Assembly (NCBI GenBank): GCA_964483625.1
Contig: CAZABB010000005.1
Location: forward strand, 1-64,000
Source of the DNA: JAFGQU01 sp964483625
GTDB taxonomy: Bacteria > Omnitrophota > Gorgyraeia > Duberdicusellales > 4484-171
Direction of reading: 5' to 3'
DNA length: 64,000 nucleotides
The notes under the pieces were generated by a model. The model searched no databases and had not been told where the DNA came from. It was given only the letters and a program-made list of their open reading frames with translations. The translations under genes were made by a program, and so were the position numbers. Shown here one piece after another: positions 8,521-15,963 of this stretch; within the stretch, counting starts at the first letter, position 1; the number at the start of each line of letters is the position of its first letter.

Positions 8521-8742
8521 ATGGCGATACAGGAAGTAGAACTGATTACTTCCGGGCAACGCAAAGCTGAACCGATTTTCCATTATATCAGTACACATTT
8601 TCAGGTTATTCCTAATATTCTGGAGGCTTCGTTTTCTACCGAAATGGGATGGGCGATTGTCCGGTTCGAAGGGGAAGACCCCGAACTTACCCGGCTGTTC
8701 GACTTTTTAATTGATAAAGGTGTCAAAATCGAATCTCGTTAG
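8521..8742 (+). CDS. Stand-alone NIL (ACT-like) domain protein
   Basis: A 73-residue protein from the ATG at 8521, preceded by GGAG seven bases upstream; an in-frame ATG at 8446 lies inside the hairpin leader and is not credible. The sequence (RKAEPIFHYISTHFQVIPNILEASFSTE...GWAIVRFEGEDPELTRLFDFLIDKGVKIE) matches the NIL domain, a ferredoxin-like small-ligand domain found at the C-terminus of the methionine-importer ATPase MetN. Free-standing copies occur near sulfur amino acid genes in other bacteria, which suggests a methionine/homocysteine-linked sensing role. Its end overlaps the start of the TrmJ-like gene. Confidence 0.8.
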   Translation: MAIQEVELITSGQRKAEPIFHYISTHFQVIPNILEASFSTEMGWAIVRFEGEDPELTRLFDFLIDKGVKIESR

Positions 8743-9433
8743 AGACAATATAAAAAAAAATCTTACCGTTGTTTTAGTCTCGCCGCAAACTCCTGAAAAT
8801 ATCGGTCTGGTTGCCCGGGTCATGAAGAATACCAACGTAGCCCGGCTGGCTCTGGTCAAACCTCGTCTTACGCAAAAATCGTTCGAGACCGCCAAGCGGG
8901 CCCGTGATGTGATAGCCGAGGCTCCGGTGTACGATAGCGTGACAAAGGCGGTTGCGGAGGCTCATTTTGTTTTTGGTATGACCCGCCGCCCGCGGCAGTA
9001 TCGTCTGCGGTATGATTTCAACGATATCCTCTCGCAAATCATACAAACCGCCCGGCACAAAAAAGTACATATTCTGTTCGGGAAGGAAAATTTCGGCCTG
9101 ACAAAACAGGAGATTGAGCACTGTGACAGTATATGTTCTCTTGCCGGAGATCCTGAATTCGGTTCCTATAATCTTGCGATGGCGGTGGGGATTGTCTGCT
9201 ATGAGGTTTTCCGGCATATAGAACACGTTCTGGTTTCAGGCCGGATCGATCTGGCAACGCACCGGGATCGGCAGGCGCTGGGAGAATTTATCGACGCGGC
9301 ACTGAAGAAATCAAAGATAGACTGCCGTCAGCGGGCTTCGGTGATCAAGACCCTGGAGAGATTTTTTTTGCGAACTCACGCGACCCGTAAAGAAATAGAG
9401 GTATTAAAGAACCTTTTTTTGAAAATAACCTGA
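8720..9433 (+). CDS. TrmJ-like tRNA/rRNA 2'-O-methyltransferase (SpoU/SPOUT)
   Basis: About 237 residues, GTG start at 8720 (a TTG at 8711 is also possible), overlapping the NIL gene. Seen: LTVVLVSPQTPENIGLVARVMKN, the SPOUT N-terminal motif; ILFGKENFGLTKQEIEHCD, motif 2; and AGDPEFGSYNLAMAVGIVCYE, motif 3 with the knotted SAM site. This is the TrmJ pattern (Nm32 in tRNA), with an extra helical C-terminus (about 175-237) that in TrmJ serves tRNA recognition. TrmJ and other SpoU methyltransferases of this subgroup are hard to tell apart. Confidence 0.85.
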   Translation: MSKSNLVRDNIKKNLTVVLVSPQTPENIGLVARVMKNTNVARLALVKPRLTQKSFETAKRARDVIAEAPVYDSVTKAVAEAHFVFGMTRRPRQYRLRYDFNDILSQIIQTARHKKVHILFGKENFGLTKQEIEHCDSICSLAGDPEFGSYNLAMAVGIVCYEVFRHIEHVLVSGRIDLATHRDRQALGEFIDAALKKSKIDCRQRASVIKTLERFFLRTHATRKEIEVLKNLFLKIT

Positions 9434-9476
9434 AAACACAAGGGATTTCACCCGGTTTTTTCTCAGGAGGAATTTC

Positions 9477-9504
9477 TTGACTTAATTTTATTTTATGCTA
9501 CCAT
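9477..9504 (+). promoter_or_regulatory. Possible promoter of rplU
   Basis: TTGACT at 9477-9482 and TACCAT at 9499-9504 with a 16-bp spacer lie just ahead of rplU. The -10 matches consensus at four of six positions and leaves almost no untranslated leader, so support is modest. Confidence 0.35.
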
Positions 9505-9513
9505 TTATTAATT

Positions 9514-9825
9514 ATGTGGGCAATCGTTGAGATCGCAAAAAAACAGTATATCGTTTCCCAGGGACAAACCATTGCCGTAGAACGGCTTAAGGGGGAGGGT
9601 CCGTTTGTTTTTGACAGCGTCCTTTTGTACGGGGAAAACGGCAGTGTTCGTATCGGAAAGCCTTACCTGAGAGACGTACAGATAAAAGCCGACCTCGTTG
9701 AAGAGAAAAAGGCTCCCAAAGTAATCGTCGCCAAATTCAAAAGAAGAAAAAAGTACCGCCGGATTCGCGGGCATCGTCAGATTCACGCTTACCTGAAGAT
9801 TTCCAAAATAACAAGCAAAAAATAA
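9514..9825 (+). CDS. rplU: 50S ribosomal protein L21
   Basis: A 103-residue protein with normal L21 length and sequence: MWAIVEIAKKQYIVSQGQTI at the start, the basic FKRRKKYRRIRGHRQ segment that binds 23S rRNA, and the YLKISKI end. It is a large-subunit protein contacting L20 and 23S rRNA. In most bacteria rplU is followed by rpmA (L27) and then obg; here the obg start codon follows the rplU stop by three bases and rpmA is absent from the block. Confidence 0.95.
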   Translation: MWAIVEIAKKQYIVSQGQTIAVERLKGEGPFVFDSVLLYGENGSVRIGKPYLRDVQIKADLVEEKKAPKVIVAKFKRRKKYRRIRGHRQIHAYLKISKITSKK

Positions 9826-9828
9826 ACG

Positions 9829-10734
9829 GTGATTATTGATCGTGTCTCTGTTTCACTGGTAGCCGGAAAAGGCGGTGACGGAGGGGCTTCCTTTTCCCGT
9901 CGGGGACGGATGCGGACTGCCGACGGCGGTGATGGAGGCAAAGGCGGTGATGTGGTTTTTTCCGCCGATCCCAACCTGTACGACCTGAGTAAATTCCGTA
10001 AAAGCAAACGGTATAAAGCTTCTCCCGGGGCCAGCGGAACCTCGCAGCGTAAGCACGGAAAAAACGGGGAAGATCTATGCCTGCATGTTCCCTGCGGGAC
10101 CATGGTCCGGCGGACCGACGGCTTCCTTCTGGCGGATCTTGTCGGTGCCGGAGATCGGGTTATTGTTCTTTCCGGCGGCCGCGGCGGCGTGGGAAATTAT
10201 CAGCGGGGTCAGGCCGAAAGCGGTCATCCCGGGGAGGAAAAGGATGTTGTTCTGGATTACCGCATTCCCAATGATGTCGCGCTGGTAGGATTTGCCAATA
10301 CGGGAAGGACTTCTCTGGTCAATGTCTTGAGTGGGCAGAATTATCCGGTTGCCGCCTATCCGTTTACGACGGCGCATTGTCTGTGGGCGGTATGCGAACA
10401 CAGATTTAAACGATTTACCGTACTCGATACCCCGCCGGTTACCGCGCATGATGATTTGCGCGAGGCGGCGTTTTTAAAGCATCTCCATCGAACCCGGATT
10501 ATTATGATCCTCAGCGATAATCCGGATGAGATGAGGGCGCAGCAGCGTATCGTTGAGGAAAAAATAGGGCAGGTTGATCCCTCGTACCGGAAGAAAAAAT
10601 TTTTTTACTTGTACACTAAAGTTGATACAATAAAAGGAGATTTTACGGCCGGCCGGGAGGTGCCGGTATCGCTTCAAAAACCGGAGACAATCGACCGGTT
10701 GATTGATCTGATTTTAAAGGAGTTGTATAGCTGA
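9829..10734 (+). CDS. obg: Obg/CgtA-family GTPase with degenerate GTP-binding motifs
   Basis: A 301-residue protein (GTG start) whose N-terminal glycine-rich Obg fold is canonical (FVGGKGGDGG-type repeats: VAGKGGDGGASFSR, GGDGGKGGDVVF, SGGRGGVGNYQR). Obg associates with the 50S subunit in ribosome maturation and stress signalling. The G domain (about 148-300) is abnormal: the P-loop reads GFANTGRTS with Arg160 in place of the invariant lysine, and the G3 motif DxPG reads DTPP (Asp200-Pro203) with a shortened switch II. The YPFTT switch I and TKVD base-recognition motif remain. Reading frame is intact, so it is a diverged protein rather than a pseudogene; GTP hydrolysis is doubtful. Confidence 0.88.
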   Translation: MIIDRVSVSLVAGKGGDGGASFSRRGRMRTADGGDGGKGGDVVFSADPNLYDLSKFRKSKRYKASPGASGTSQRKHGKNGEDLCLHVPCGTMVRRTDGFLLADLVGAGDRVIVLSGGRGGVGNYQRGQAESGHPGEEKDVVLDYRIPNDVALVGFANTGRTSLVNVLSGQNYPVAAYPFTTAHCLWAVCEHRFKRFTVLDTPPVTAHDDLREAAFLKHLHRTRIIMILSDNPDEMRAQQRIVEEKIGQVDPSYRKKKFFYLYTKVDTIKGDFTAGREVPVSLQKPETIDRLIDLILKELYS

Positions 10735-11804
10735 TGAAGAAAAAAAGGCTTGTCGTAAAAATCGGCAGCAGTGTTATTGCTCCGGGAGGAAAACTCGACT
10801 CCGCGCTCATTGCTTCCCTGATAAAGGATATCATTGCCGTAGAAAAAAAGGGATATCAGGTTATTGTGGTGTCTTCCGGAGCTATCGCCTGCGGCTTGAA
10901 TAAAATGGGATATAAACGCCGGCCGCATGGTATGCATTCTCTTATGGCGCTTTCTTCGATAGGGCAGATTCTGCTGATGGACATATTCAACGAAAAATGT
11001 AAAAAACATAAGCGGACCTGTGGGCAGATTCTCCTTACCTGGGAAGACTTTGAGGAACGACAACGGTTCATTAATATCGGTAAAACGGTCGATCATCTGC
11101 TGGCAATGAGTGTCATCCCGGTCATCAACGAGAACGATGTCGTTTCCTATGAGGAAATTCGTTTCGGCGATAATGATCATCTGTCGGTTCTGGTGGCTAA
11201 TTTAGTCGAAGCCGAACAACTTATCATGCTTTCCGATGTGGAAGGGCTGATGGACCAGGATGCCGTCGTCAGAAAGGTTTCCCGTCTCGATGAAAAAATA
11301 AAGACCCTGATCAAGAAAGAAAAGAAAGTACATACTGTCGGCGGGATGGAAACAAAACTGAAAGCCGCCGGCATCGCCATTTCATTAGGCATCCGCACCG
11401 TTATCGCTCACGGCCGGAAGGCGCATGTGGTCTCCGGCATCATTGCCGGCGATAAGATCGGCACGGTATTTTTGCCGTTATCTCAAGAGAAAGCGCGGGC
11501 GCGTAAGCGCTGGTTTGCCTGTAGTAAAAGAGTCAAAGGAAAAGTGTTTATTGATGAGGGAGCCCAGGAAGCCTTGTTGAATAGAGGTAAAAGTCTTTTG
11601 GCGGTAGGCATTGCTGATGTCGAAGGGACGTTTGTTAAAGGAGATACTGTGCATGTGGTTGATATGCAAGGATGTCTTTTAGGGTATGGTTTGGTTAATT
11701 ATTCTGTCCGCGATCTTCAAGAACGTAAAAAACGGAAATTTGAACGAGAAGTAATTCACCGTGATAACTTTCTTAAAATATTTGAAGGCTGGTGTTCCTA
11801 TTAA
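10734..11804 (+). CDS. proB: Glutamate 5-kinase
   Basis: A 356-residue enzyme phosphorylating glutamate to gamma-glutamyl phosphate, first step of proline synthesis. Seen: the amino-acid-kinase domain with VVKIGSSVIAPGG at the N-terminus, VSSGAIACG, VIPVINENDVVS, FGDNDHLSVLVA and VGGMETKLKAA, followed by a C-terminal PUA domain (about 275-356, beginning GKVFIDEGAQEALLNRGKSLL). Length matches PUA-bearing ProB. Its ATG overlaps the obg stop (TGATG) and proA follows after 19 bases, forming one operon. Feedback inhibition by proline acts through the kinase domain in homologues. Confidence 0.96.
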   Translation: MKKKRLVVKIGSSVIAPGGKLDSALIASLIKDIIAVEKKGYQVIVVSSGAIACGLNKMGYKRRPHGMHSLMALSSIGQILLMDIFNEKCKKHKRTCGQILLTWEDFEERQRFINIGKTVDHLLAMSVIPVINENDVVSYEEIRFGDNDHLSVLVANLVEAEQLIMLSDVEGLMDQDAVVRKVSRLDEKIKTLIKKEKKVHTVGGMETKLKAAGIAISLGIRTVIAHGRKAHVVSGIIAGDKIGTVFLPLSQEKARARKRWFACSKRVKGKVFIDEGAQEALLNRGKSLLAVGIADVEGTFVKGDTVHVVDMQGCLLGYGLVNYSVRDLQERKKRKFEREVIHRDNFLKIFEGWCSY

Positions 11805-11823
11805 GGTTTTGTGAGGTAATTAT

Positions 11824-13077
11824 ATGTCTCAAAATTATGCCGTACAATTAGCGAAAGATGCTCGTAAGGCGAGTTTTTCTCTGGCCAACATATCGACCGC
11901 ACGAAAAAACAGGGCTTTAAGAATGATGGCCAGGATGCTGATTGAGCATCAGGCGTATATTCTGAAAGAGAACCGGCGTGACCTTCTCTCTGCTCAGAAA
12001 AATAAATTGAAACAGAGTTTTATCGACCGTCTGGCGCTTGATTCCAAACGGTTGAGGCAGATGAGCACTTCTCTCCGGGAGGTAGCCGGACTTCCCGATC
12101 CGGTCGGTCAGGTTCTGACGCAAACTGAACGTCCCAACGGGATGATGTTGGAAAAACGCCGGGTGCCCATCGGAGTGGTACTGGTTGTATATGAAGCCAG
12201 GCCGAACGTAACCAGCGATTGCGTGGGGCTTTTATTTAAAACGTCGAATGCGGCGGTCCTGCGCGGCGGCAAAGCGTCTCTTTTCTCCAACAAAGCGGTG
12301 GGGAAGGTACTGCGGCGGGCGCTTAAGGCGTCAGGTATCGCCGATGAGTTGTTTTTTATCGTAGACAGGCCCGAGCATTCGGTCGTCGATACGTTACTCA
12401 AACAAAATGAACATATTGATCTGGTAATTCCCCGGGGTGGAGAAGCCTTAATCCGCAAGGTTGTGGAATCTTCGCGTATTCCGGTGATTAAACATTATAA
12501 AGGAGTCTGTCATATTTTTGTCGACAAAAGCGCCGATAAACGTATGGCGCTTAAGGTCTGCGTGAACGCCAAGGTGCAGCGTCCCTCGGTCTGTAACGCG
12601 GTCGAGACGATTCTGGTGCACCGTGATATCGCCGAGCAGTTTCTTCCCCGTCTGGCAAAAGAATTAAATTCCCGCGGGGTTGTTATCAAAGGAGATGCGG
12701 CGGCGAGAAAAATTATTCCTTTTATTACCAAAGCAAAAGCCTCCGACTGGTCCGCAGAGTATCTGGATCTGGTCGTTACGATAGGAGTCGTTAAGGATAT
12801 TTCCCGGGCCATCGACCATATCAATACTTACGGCTCACGGCATACCGACAGTATCCTTACCAGAAACGTCGCCAGTGCCCGGCAATTTGTCCGGGAAGTT
12901 GACTCGGCCTGTTGTTTTGTGAACCTGTCGACCCGGTTCAGTGACGGATATGAATTCGGCCTGGGTGCCGAAATAGGTATCTCCACCGATAAGCTTCATG
13001 CCCGGGGGCCGATGGGACTCCAAGAACTTACCACCTATAAATGGATCGCCTACGGCGAGGGACAAATACGCGAATAA
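11824..13077 (+). CDS. proA: Gamma-glutamyl phosphate reductase
   Basis: A 417-residue member of the aldehyde dehydrogenase superfamily that reduces gamma-glutamyl phosphate to glutamate semialdehyde with NADPH, second step of proline synthesis. Seen: RRVPIGVVLVVYEARPNVTSD, the nucleotide-binding LRGGKAS, VIPRGGEALI, the catalytic cysteine in QRPSVCNAVET, and the C-terminal GLGAEIGISTDKLHARGPMGL. Full length. It partners with ProB immediately upstream, whose unstable product it probably receives directly. Confidence 0.96.
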   Translation: MSQNYAVQLAKDARKASFSLANISTARKNRALRMMARMLIEHQAYILKENRRDLLSAQKNKLKQSFIDRLALDSKRLRQMSTSLREVAGLPDPVGQVLTQTERPNGMMLEKRRVPIGVVLVVYEARPNVTSDCVGLLFKTSNAAVLRGGKASLFSNKAVGKVLRRALKASGIADELFFIVDRPEHSVVDTLLKQNEHIDLVIPRGGEALIRKVVESSRIPVIKHYKGVCHIFVDKSADKRMALKVCVNAKVQRPSVCNAVETILVHRDIAEQFLPRLAKELNSRGVVIKGDAAARKIIPFITKAKASDWSAEYLDLVVTIGVVKDISRAIDHINTYGSRHTDSILTRNVASARQFVREVDSACCFVNLSTRFSDGYEFGLGAEIGISTDKLHARGPMGLQELTTYKWIAYGEGQIRE

Positions 13078-13080
13078 CCG

Positions 13081-13205
13081 ACTGTCCCGATTCCATCGGG
13101 ATGCGGACGTTCATTCGCCCGGTATTGCCGGGCTCATTGGGACGAGGGACGCAGAAAATATCGTCCGTCGTCCGAGCGACTGAAAAGGAGCGGTCGTCCT
13201 TCGTG
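13081..13205. repeat. Intergenic palindrome and word cluster before nadD
   Basis: The 142-base proA-nadD gap holds two perfect small hairpins (TCCCGA/TCGGGA at 13085-13101 and GCCCGG/CCGGGC at 13117-13133) and three copies of TCGTCC (13161, 13168, 13194) facing GGGACGA at 13139-13145. No T-run follows, so it is not a clear terminator. It resembles the other word-type repeats in this window. Confidence 0.4.
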
Positions 13206-13219
13206 CCGATCGTAAATAT

Positions 13220-13786
13220 ATGAAAATAGGAATAGTAGGCGGAACATTCAATCCGCCGCACATCGGTCATTGTATCTTAGCTCAGGAAGTGATGGATAAA
13301 CTGGGCCTGGATAAAATATTGTTTATCCCGACGAATATCTCTCCGCACAAGAAAGACTCCCGGACTCTGGCGGCATCTTATCGCTACGCGATGGTTGAGT
13401 TGATGGTTGAAGATCACTCCCGGTTTGACGTTTGCGATTATGAAATTAAACGTAAAGGTGTATCGTATACCGCAGACACCCTGGAATATCTTACCACGCA
13501 GTATCCGGACGATGAGTTCTCTCTGATTATCGGATCGGATCTTGCTTGTGAATTTCACCGCTGGCATAAACCGCAGAGGATACGGGAATTAGCTCAGGTA
13601 GTCGTCGCCCGGCGCCGGGAATATGAGGTGCCCGGCGAGCCATTCTTTTTACCAATCGATATTCTTCAGATCGGGATCTCCTCTTCGCGTATCCGCCAGA
13701 TGCATGGACGAGGATTATCCATTCGGTATCTGGTCCCGTCCGGGGTATACGAATATATCCAAAAGCATAACCTCTATCGCCCATAA
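13220..13786 (+). CDS. nadD: Nicotinate-nucleotide adenylyltransferase
   Basis: A 188-residue cytoplasmic nucleotidyltransferase that adenylates nicotinate mononucleotide in NAD synthesis. Seen: the (T/H)xGH signature region GGTFNPPHIGHCILAQ at the start, FIPTNISPHKK, the IIGSDLACEFHRWHKPQ loop and the C-terminal ISSSRIRQ motif. Length is normal. proBA-nadD following obg is a widespread arrangement; the usual downstream rsfS is not here. No good Shine-Dalgarno is seen before the ATG. Confidence 0.95.
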   Translation: MKIGIVGGTFNPPHIGHCILAQEVMDKLGLDKILFIPTNISPHKKDSRTLAASYRYAMVELMVEDHSRFDVCDYEIKRKGVSYTADTLEYLTTQYPDDEFSLIIGSDLACEFHRWHKPQRIRELAQVVVARRREYEVPGEPFFLPIDILQIGISSSRIRQMHGRGLSIRYLVPSGVYEYIQKHNLYRP

Positions 13787-13799
13787 GTTTTTAAAAGGC

Positions 13800-13827
13800 T
13801 TGAGAATATTGGATTAAATGGTACAAT
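13800..13827 (+). promoter_or_regulatory. Sigma-70-type promoter of the phosphohexomutase gene
   Basis: TTGAGA (13800-13805) and TACAAT (13822-13827), 16-bp spacer, match five of six consensus bases in each box. The start of transcription would lie just before the strong hairpin at 13841. Confidence 0.6.
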
Positions 13828-13840
13828 TTTGTTTTAACGA

Positions 13841-13881
13841 GGCTGTGAGAACATAGGGTTCTCACAGCCGCTTACTGTGAG
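13841..13881 (+). promoter_or_regulatory. Leader hairpin with two mutually exclusive pairings
   Basis: GGCTGTGAGAAC (13841-13852) and GTTCTCACAGCC (13858-13869) form a perfect 12-bp stem with a 5-base loop. The same CTCACAG (13861-13867) can instead pair with a second CTGTGAG at 13875-13881. No T-run follows, so it is not a simple terminator. It lies in the 5' untranslated leader of the phosphohexomutase gene and may be an operator or an RNA switch. Confidence 0.45.
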
Positions 13882-13937
13882 TAAAGAATGATTCCGGCGA
13901 TGAAAAAAGTCTTTTTTAGCAGGAATAAGAGGTCAAG

Positions 13938-15365
13938 ATGAAAAGGAAAAAGAAAAAGATCACCAATAGGCAGGTGATTAAATTCGGAACCGACGGATGG
14001 CGCGCGGTCATCGCCGATGATTTTACCTTTGCCAACGTACGTATCGTGGCTCAGGCCGTTGCCGATTATCTTAACAAAAGAAAACAGCGTAAGATCGTTA
14101 TCGGGTATGATACCCGTTTTCTTTCCCGCGAGTTCGCCGCCGAAGTCGCCAATGTTTGCGCCGCCAACGGGCTTACGGTGGTGGTTTCCGACCGTCCCGT
14201 CCCGACACCGGTGGTAAGTTTCAGTACCCGTCAGGGTCGGTATGATCTGGGGATTATGATTACCGCATCCCATAATCCCGGCAAGTTCAATGGGATTAAG
14301 ATCAAGACGCCCGAAGGCGGAGCCGCCGACAGGAATCTTACTGATAAGATAGAACGGCTGTTCTATAAAAAGAAACCGAAAACAATCGAATCCGGGATCG
14401 CCCGCCGCCGCAAGCGTATTGTCGACGGAGATCTGGTTTCTTCGTATAAGGCATTTTTGAAATCATACGTGCAGATCGCCGCCATCGGTAAACTTAAATT
14501 AAAGGTGTTGATCGACCTAATGCATGGCGCCGGCGGCAAGTATGTCGAAGAAATCGTCGGGCTAAAAAATAAGAATATACACATTGATTATCTGCGCGAT
14601 GAATATAACCCTTCGTTCGGCGGGATACATCCGGAACCGATCGAGAAGAATTTGTCTGAGCTGGTCAGCCGGGTGAAAAAGGGGGGCTATGATCTGGGAT
14701 TTGCCCTCGACGGTGACGCCGATCGTATTGCCCTGGTCGATGCAAACGGCAACTATGTGGGGGCTCAAGTGATTCTTCCTCTTCTGGCGCTTCATTTCAT
14801 CAAAAACAGAAAGGCGACCGCCGGAATCGGAAAAACCGTCGTCGGGAGTAATCTCATTGATGCGGTTGCGTTGGGATTGGGAGTCGAGTATTTTGAGACA
14901 CCCGTAGGCTTTAAGTATATTACGAATCTGTTTAAAGAAAAGCTCATCTGTATCGGCGGAGAGGAAGCGGGGGGAATCGGGTTTTCCGGATATATCCCCG
15001 AACGAGACGGAACCGCGGCCTTCTTGATGGTGCTGGAGATGATGGCAAAGGAGAAGAAGTCGTTTACCCGGCTCTATCGGGATATGCAGAAACGCTACGG
15101 TCGGTGGTATTACGACCGCATCTCGGTTCCGCTCAAAAAATCTCGGATGAACCTTGCCGCTCTGAAACTGCCTTCCTTACTTCTTTCTTCCCCTGTGCAA
15201 CGCGTCAACCGTATCGACGGAATAAAACTCATTGCCAAAGACTGCTGGCTGATGTTCCGTAAATCCGGGACCGAACCGATCGTACGCGTATACGCCGAAG
15301 CAAAATCACTCCGCAAAACGGCGAAGCTTCTAGCCCAGGGTAAAAAAATGATTAATGATTTATAG
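13938..15365 (+). CDS. Phosphoglucomutase/phosphomannomutase
   Basis: A 475-residue alpha-D-phosphohexomutase that moves phosphate between C6 and C1 of a hexose. Seen in order: GTDGWRAVIADDF, the phosphoserine loop ITASHNPGKFNGIK, the Mg site LDGDADRIAL, the sugar loop GGEEAGGIGF and the phosphate-binding FRKSGTEPIVRVYAEA. All four functional loops are intact. GGEEAGG points to the glucose/mannose mutase group rather than GlmM; it could link glucose 1-phosphate from the GH94 phosphorylase to glycolysis. AGAGGT precedes the ATG. The end overlaps plsC by 11 bases. Confidence 0.9.
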   Translation: MKRKKKKITNRQVIKFGTDGWRAVIADDFTFANVRIVAQAVADYLNKRKQRKIVIGYDTRFLSREFAAEVANVCAANGLTVVVSDRPVPTPVVSFSTRQGRYDLGIMITASHNPGKFNGIKIKTPEGGAADRNLTDKIERLFYKKKPKTIESGIARRRKRIVDGDLVSSYKAFLKSYVQIAAIGKLKLKVLIDLMHGAGGKYVEEIVGLKNKNIHIDYLRDEYNPSFGGIHPEPIEKNLSELVSRVKKGGYDLGFALDGDADRIALVDANGNYVGAQVILPLLALHFIKNRKATAGIGKTVVGSNLIDAVALGLGVEYFETPVGFKYITNLFKEKLICIGGEEAGGIGFSGYIPERDGTAAFLMVLEMMAKEKKSFTRLYRDMQKRYGRWYYDRISVPLKKSRMNLAALKLPSLLLSSPVQRVNRIDGIKLIAKDCWLMFRKSGTEPIVRVYAEAKSLRKTAKLLAQGKKMINDL

Positions 15366-15942
15366 GGTCGTTCGATATACAGCCTTTTGTATCCTGCGTA
15401 TTTTCTTTGGCCTGACCGTCCGCGGCAGGGATTGTATTCCCCGCCAGGGAGCCTTTATTCTTGCTTCAAACCATATCAGCAACCTGGATCCGATGGTGCT
15501 GGGGAGTGTCTGTTATAATTTATATATCCTCGCGAAGGAGGAGTTATTCCGGCCGTCTCTGTGGGGAGCGTTTTTACGCCAATTGAAGGCGGTTCCGTTG
15601 CGAAGAGGACGTGCTGACCTGACGGCAATGAAGACGGCCCTGGCGCTCCTTAAGAATTCCCGCCCGGTGTTGATTTTCCCTCAAGGCGGGCGCGGCGGAA
15701 AAAAAGCCAGACCGGGGGTCGGATTCCTGTATAAAAAAACCGATGTACCGCTGATTCTGGCGAAGGTGACCGGTACCGATACAATCCTTCCCAAAGGAAG
15801 GAAATGGCCTTCTCCCGGGAAGATTACGGTAACATTCACCCGGGCGGCAAAAATTGATCGGGCCGGAAGTCCTCAGGAGATCGCCGACCGCATTTTTGGG
15901 CAAATAAAAAACAGTTTATTATTGACAAAAAAAATAAATTAG
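15355..15942 (+). CDS. plsC: 1-acyl-sn-glycerol-3-phosphate acyltransferase (PlsC family)
   Basis: A 195-residue membrane-associated acyltransferase that converts lysophosphatidate to phosphatidate. The catalytic block I is intact (SNHISNLDPMVLG, H-x4-D). Block III, normally FPEGTRS, is FPQGGRGG, so the conserved glutamate and threonine are replaced, which may alter substrate binding. One hydrophobic N-terminal helix is present. plsC followed by rpsA is the remnant of the common cmk-plsC-(ispH)-rpsA cluster; cmk is not here and ispH lies at 50.7 kb. Confidence 0.85.
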   Translation: MIYRVVRYTAFCILRIFFGLTVRGRDCIPRQGAFILASNHISNLDPMVLGSVCYNLYILAKEELFRPSLWGAFLRQLKAVPLRRGRADLTAMKTALALLKNSRPVLIFPQGGRGGKKARPGVGFLYKKTDVPLILAKVTGTDTILPKGRKWPSPGKITVTFTRAAKIDRAGSPQEIADRIFGQIKNSLLLTKKIN

Positions 15943-15950
15943 GAGATAAT
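15922..15950 (+). promoter_or_regulatory. Strong promoter of rpsA within the plsC end
   Basis: A perfect TTGACA (15922-15927) and GATAAT (15945-15950) with the ideal 17-bp spacer overlap the last codons of plsC and lie just before the rpsA start at 15964. It would allow high ribosomal-protein expression independent of plsC. Confidence 0.65.
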
Positions 15951-15963
15951 TGGGGAAATTTCG

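Noticed and set aside
9829..10734. obg as a pseudogene
   Set aside because: The frame is intact from start to stop, the N-terminal domain is well conserved and the gene is coupled to proB; divergence, not decay, fits better.
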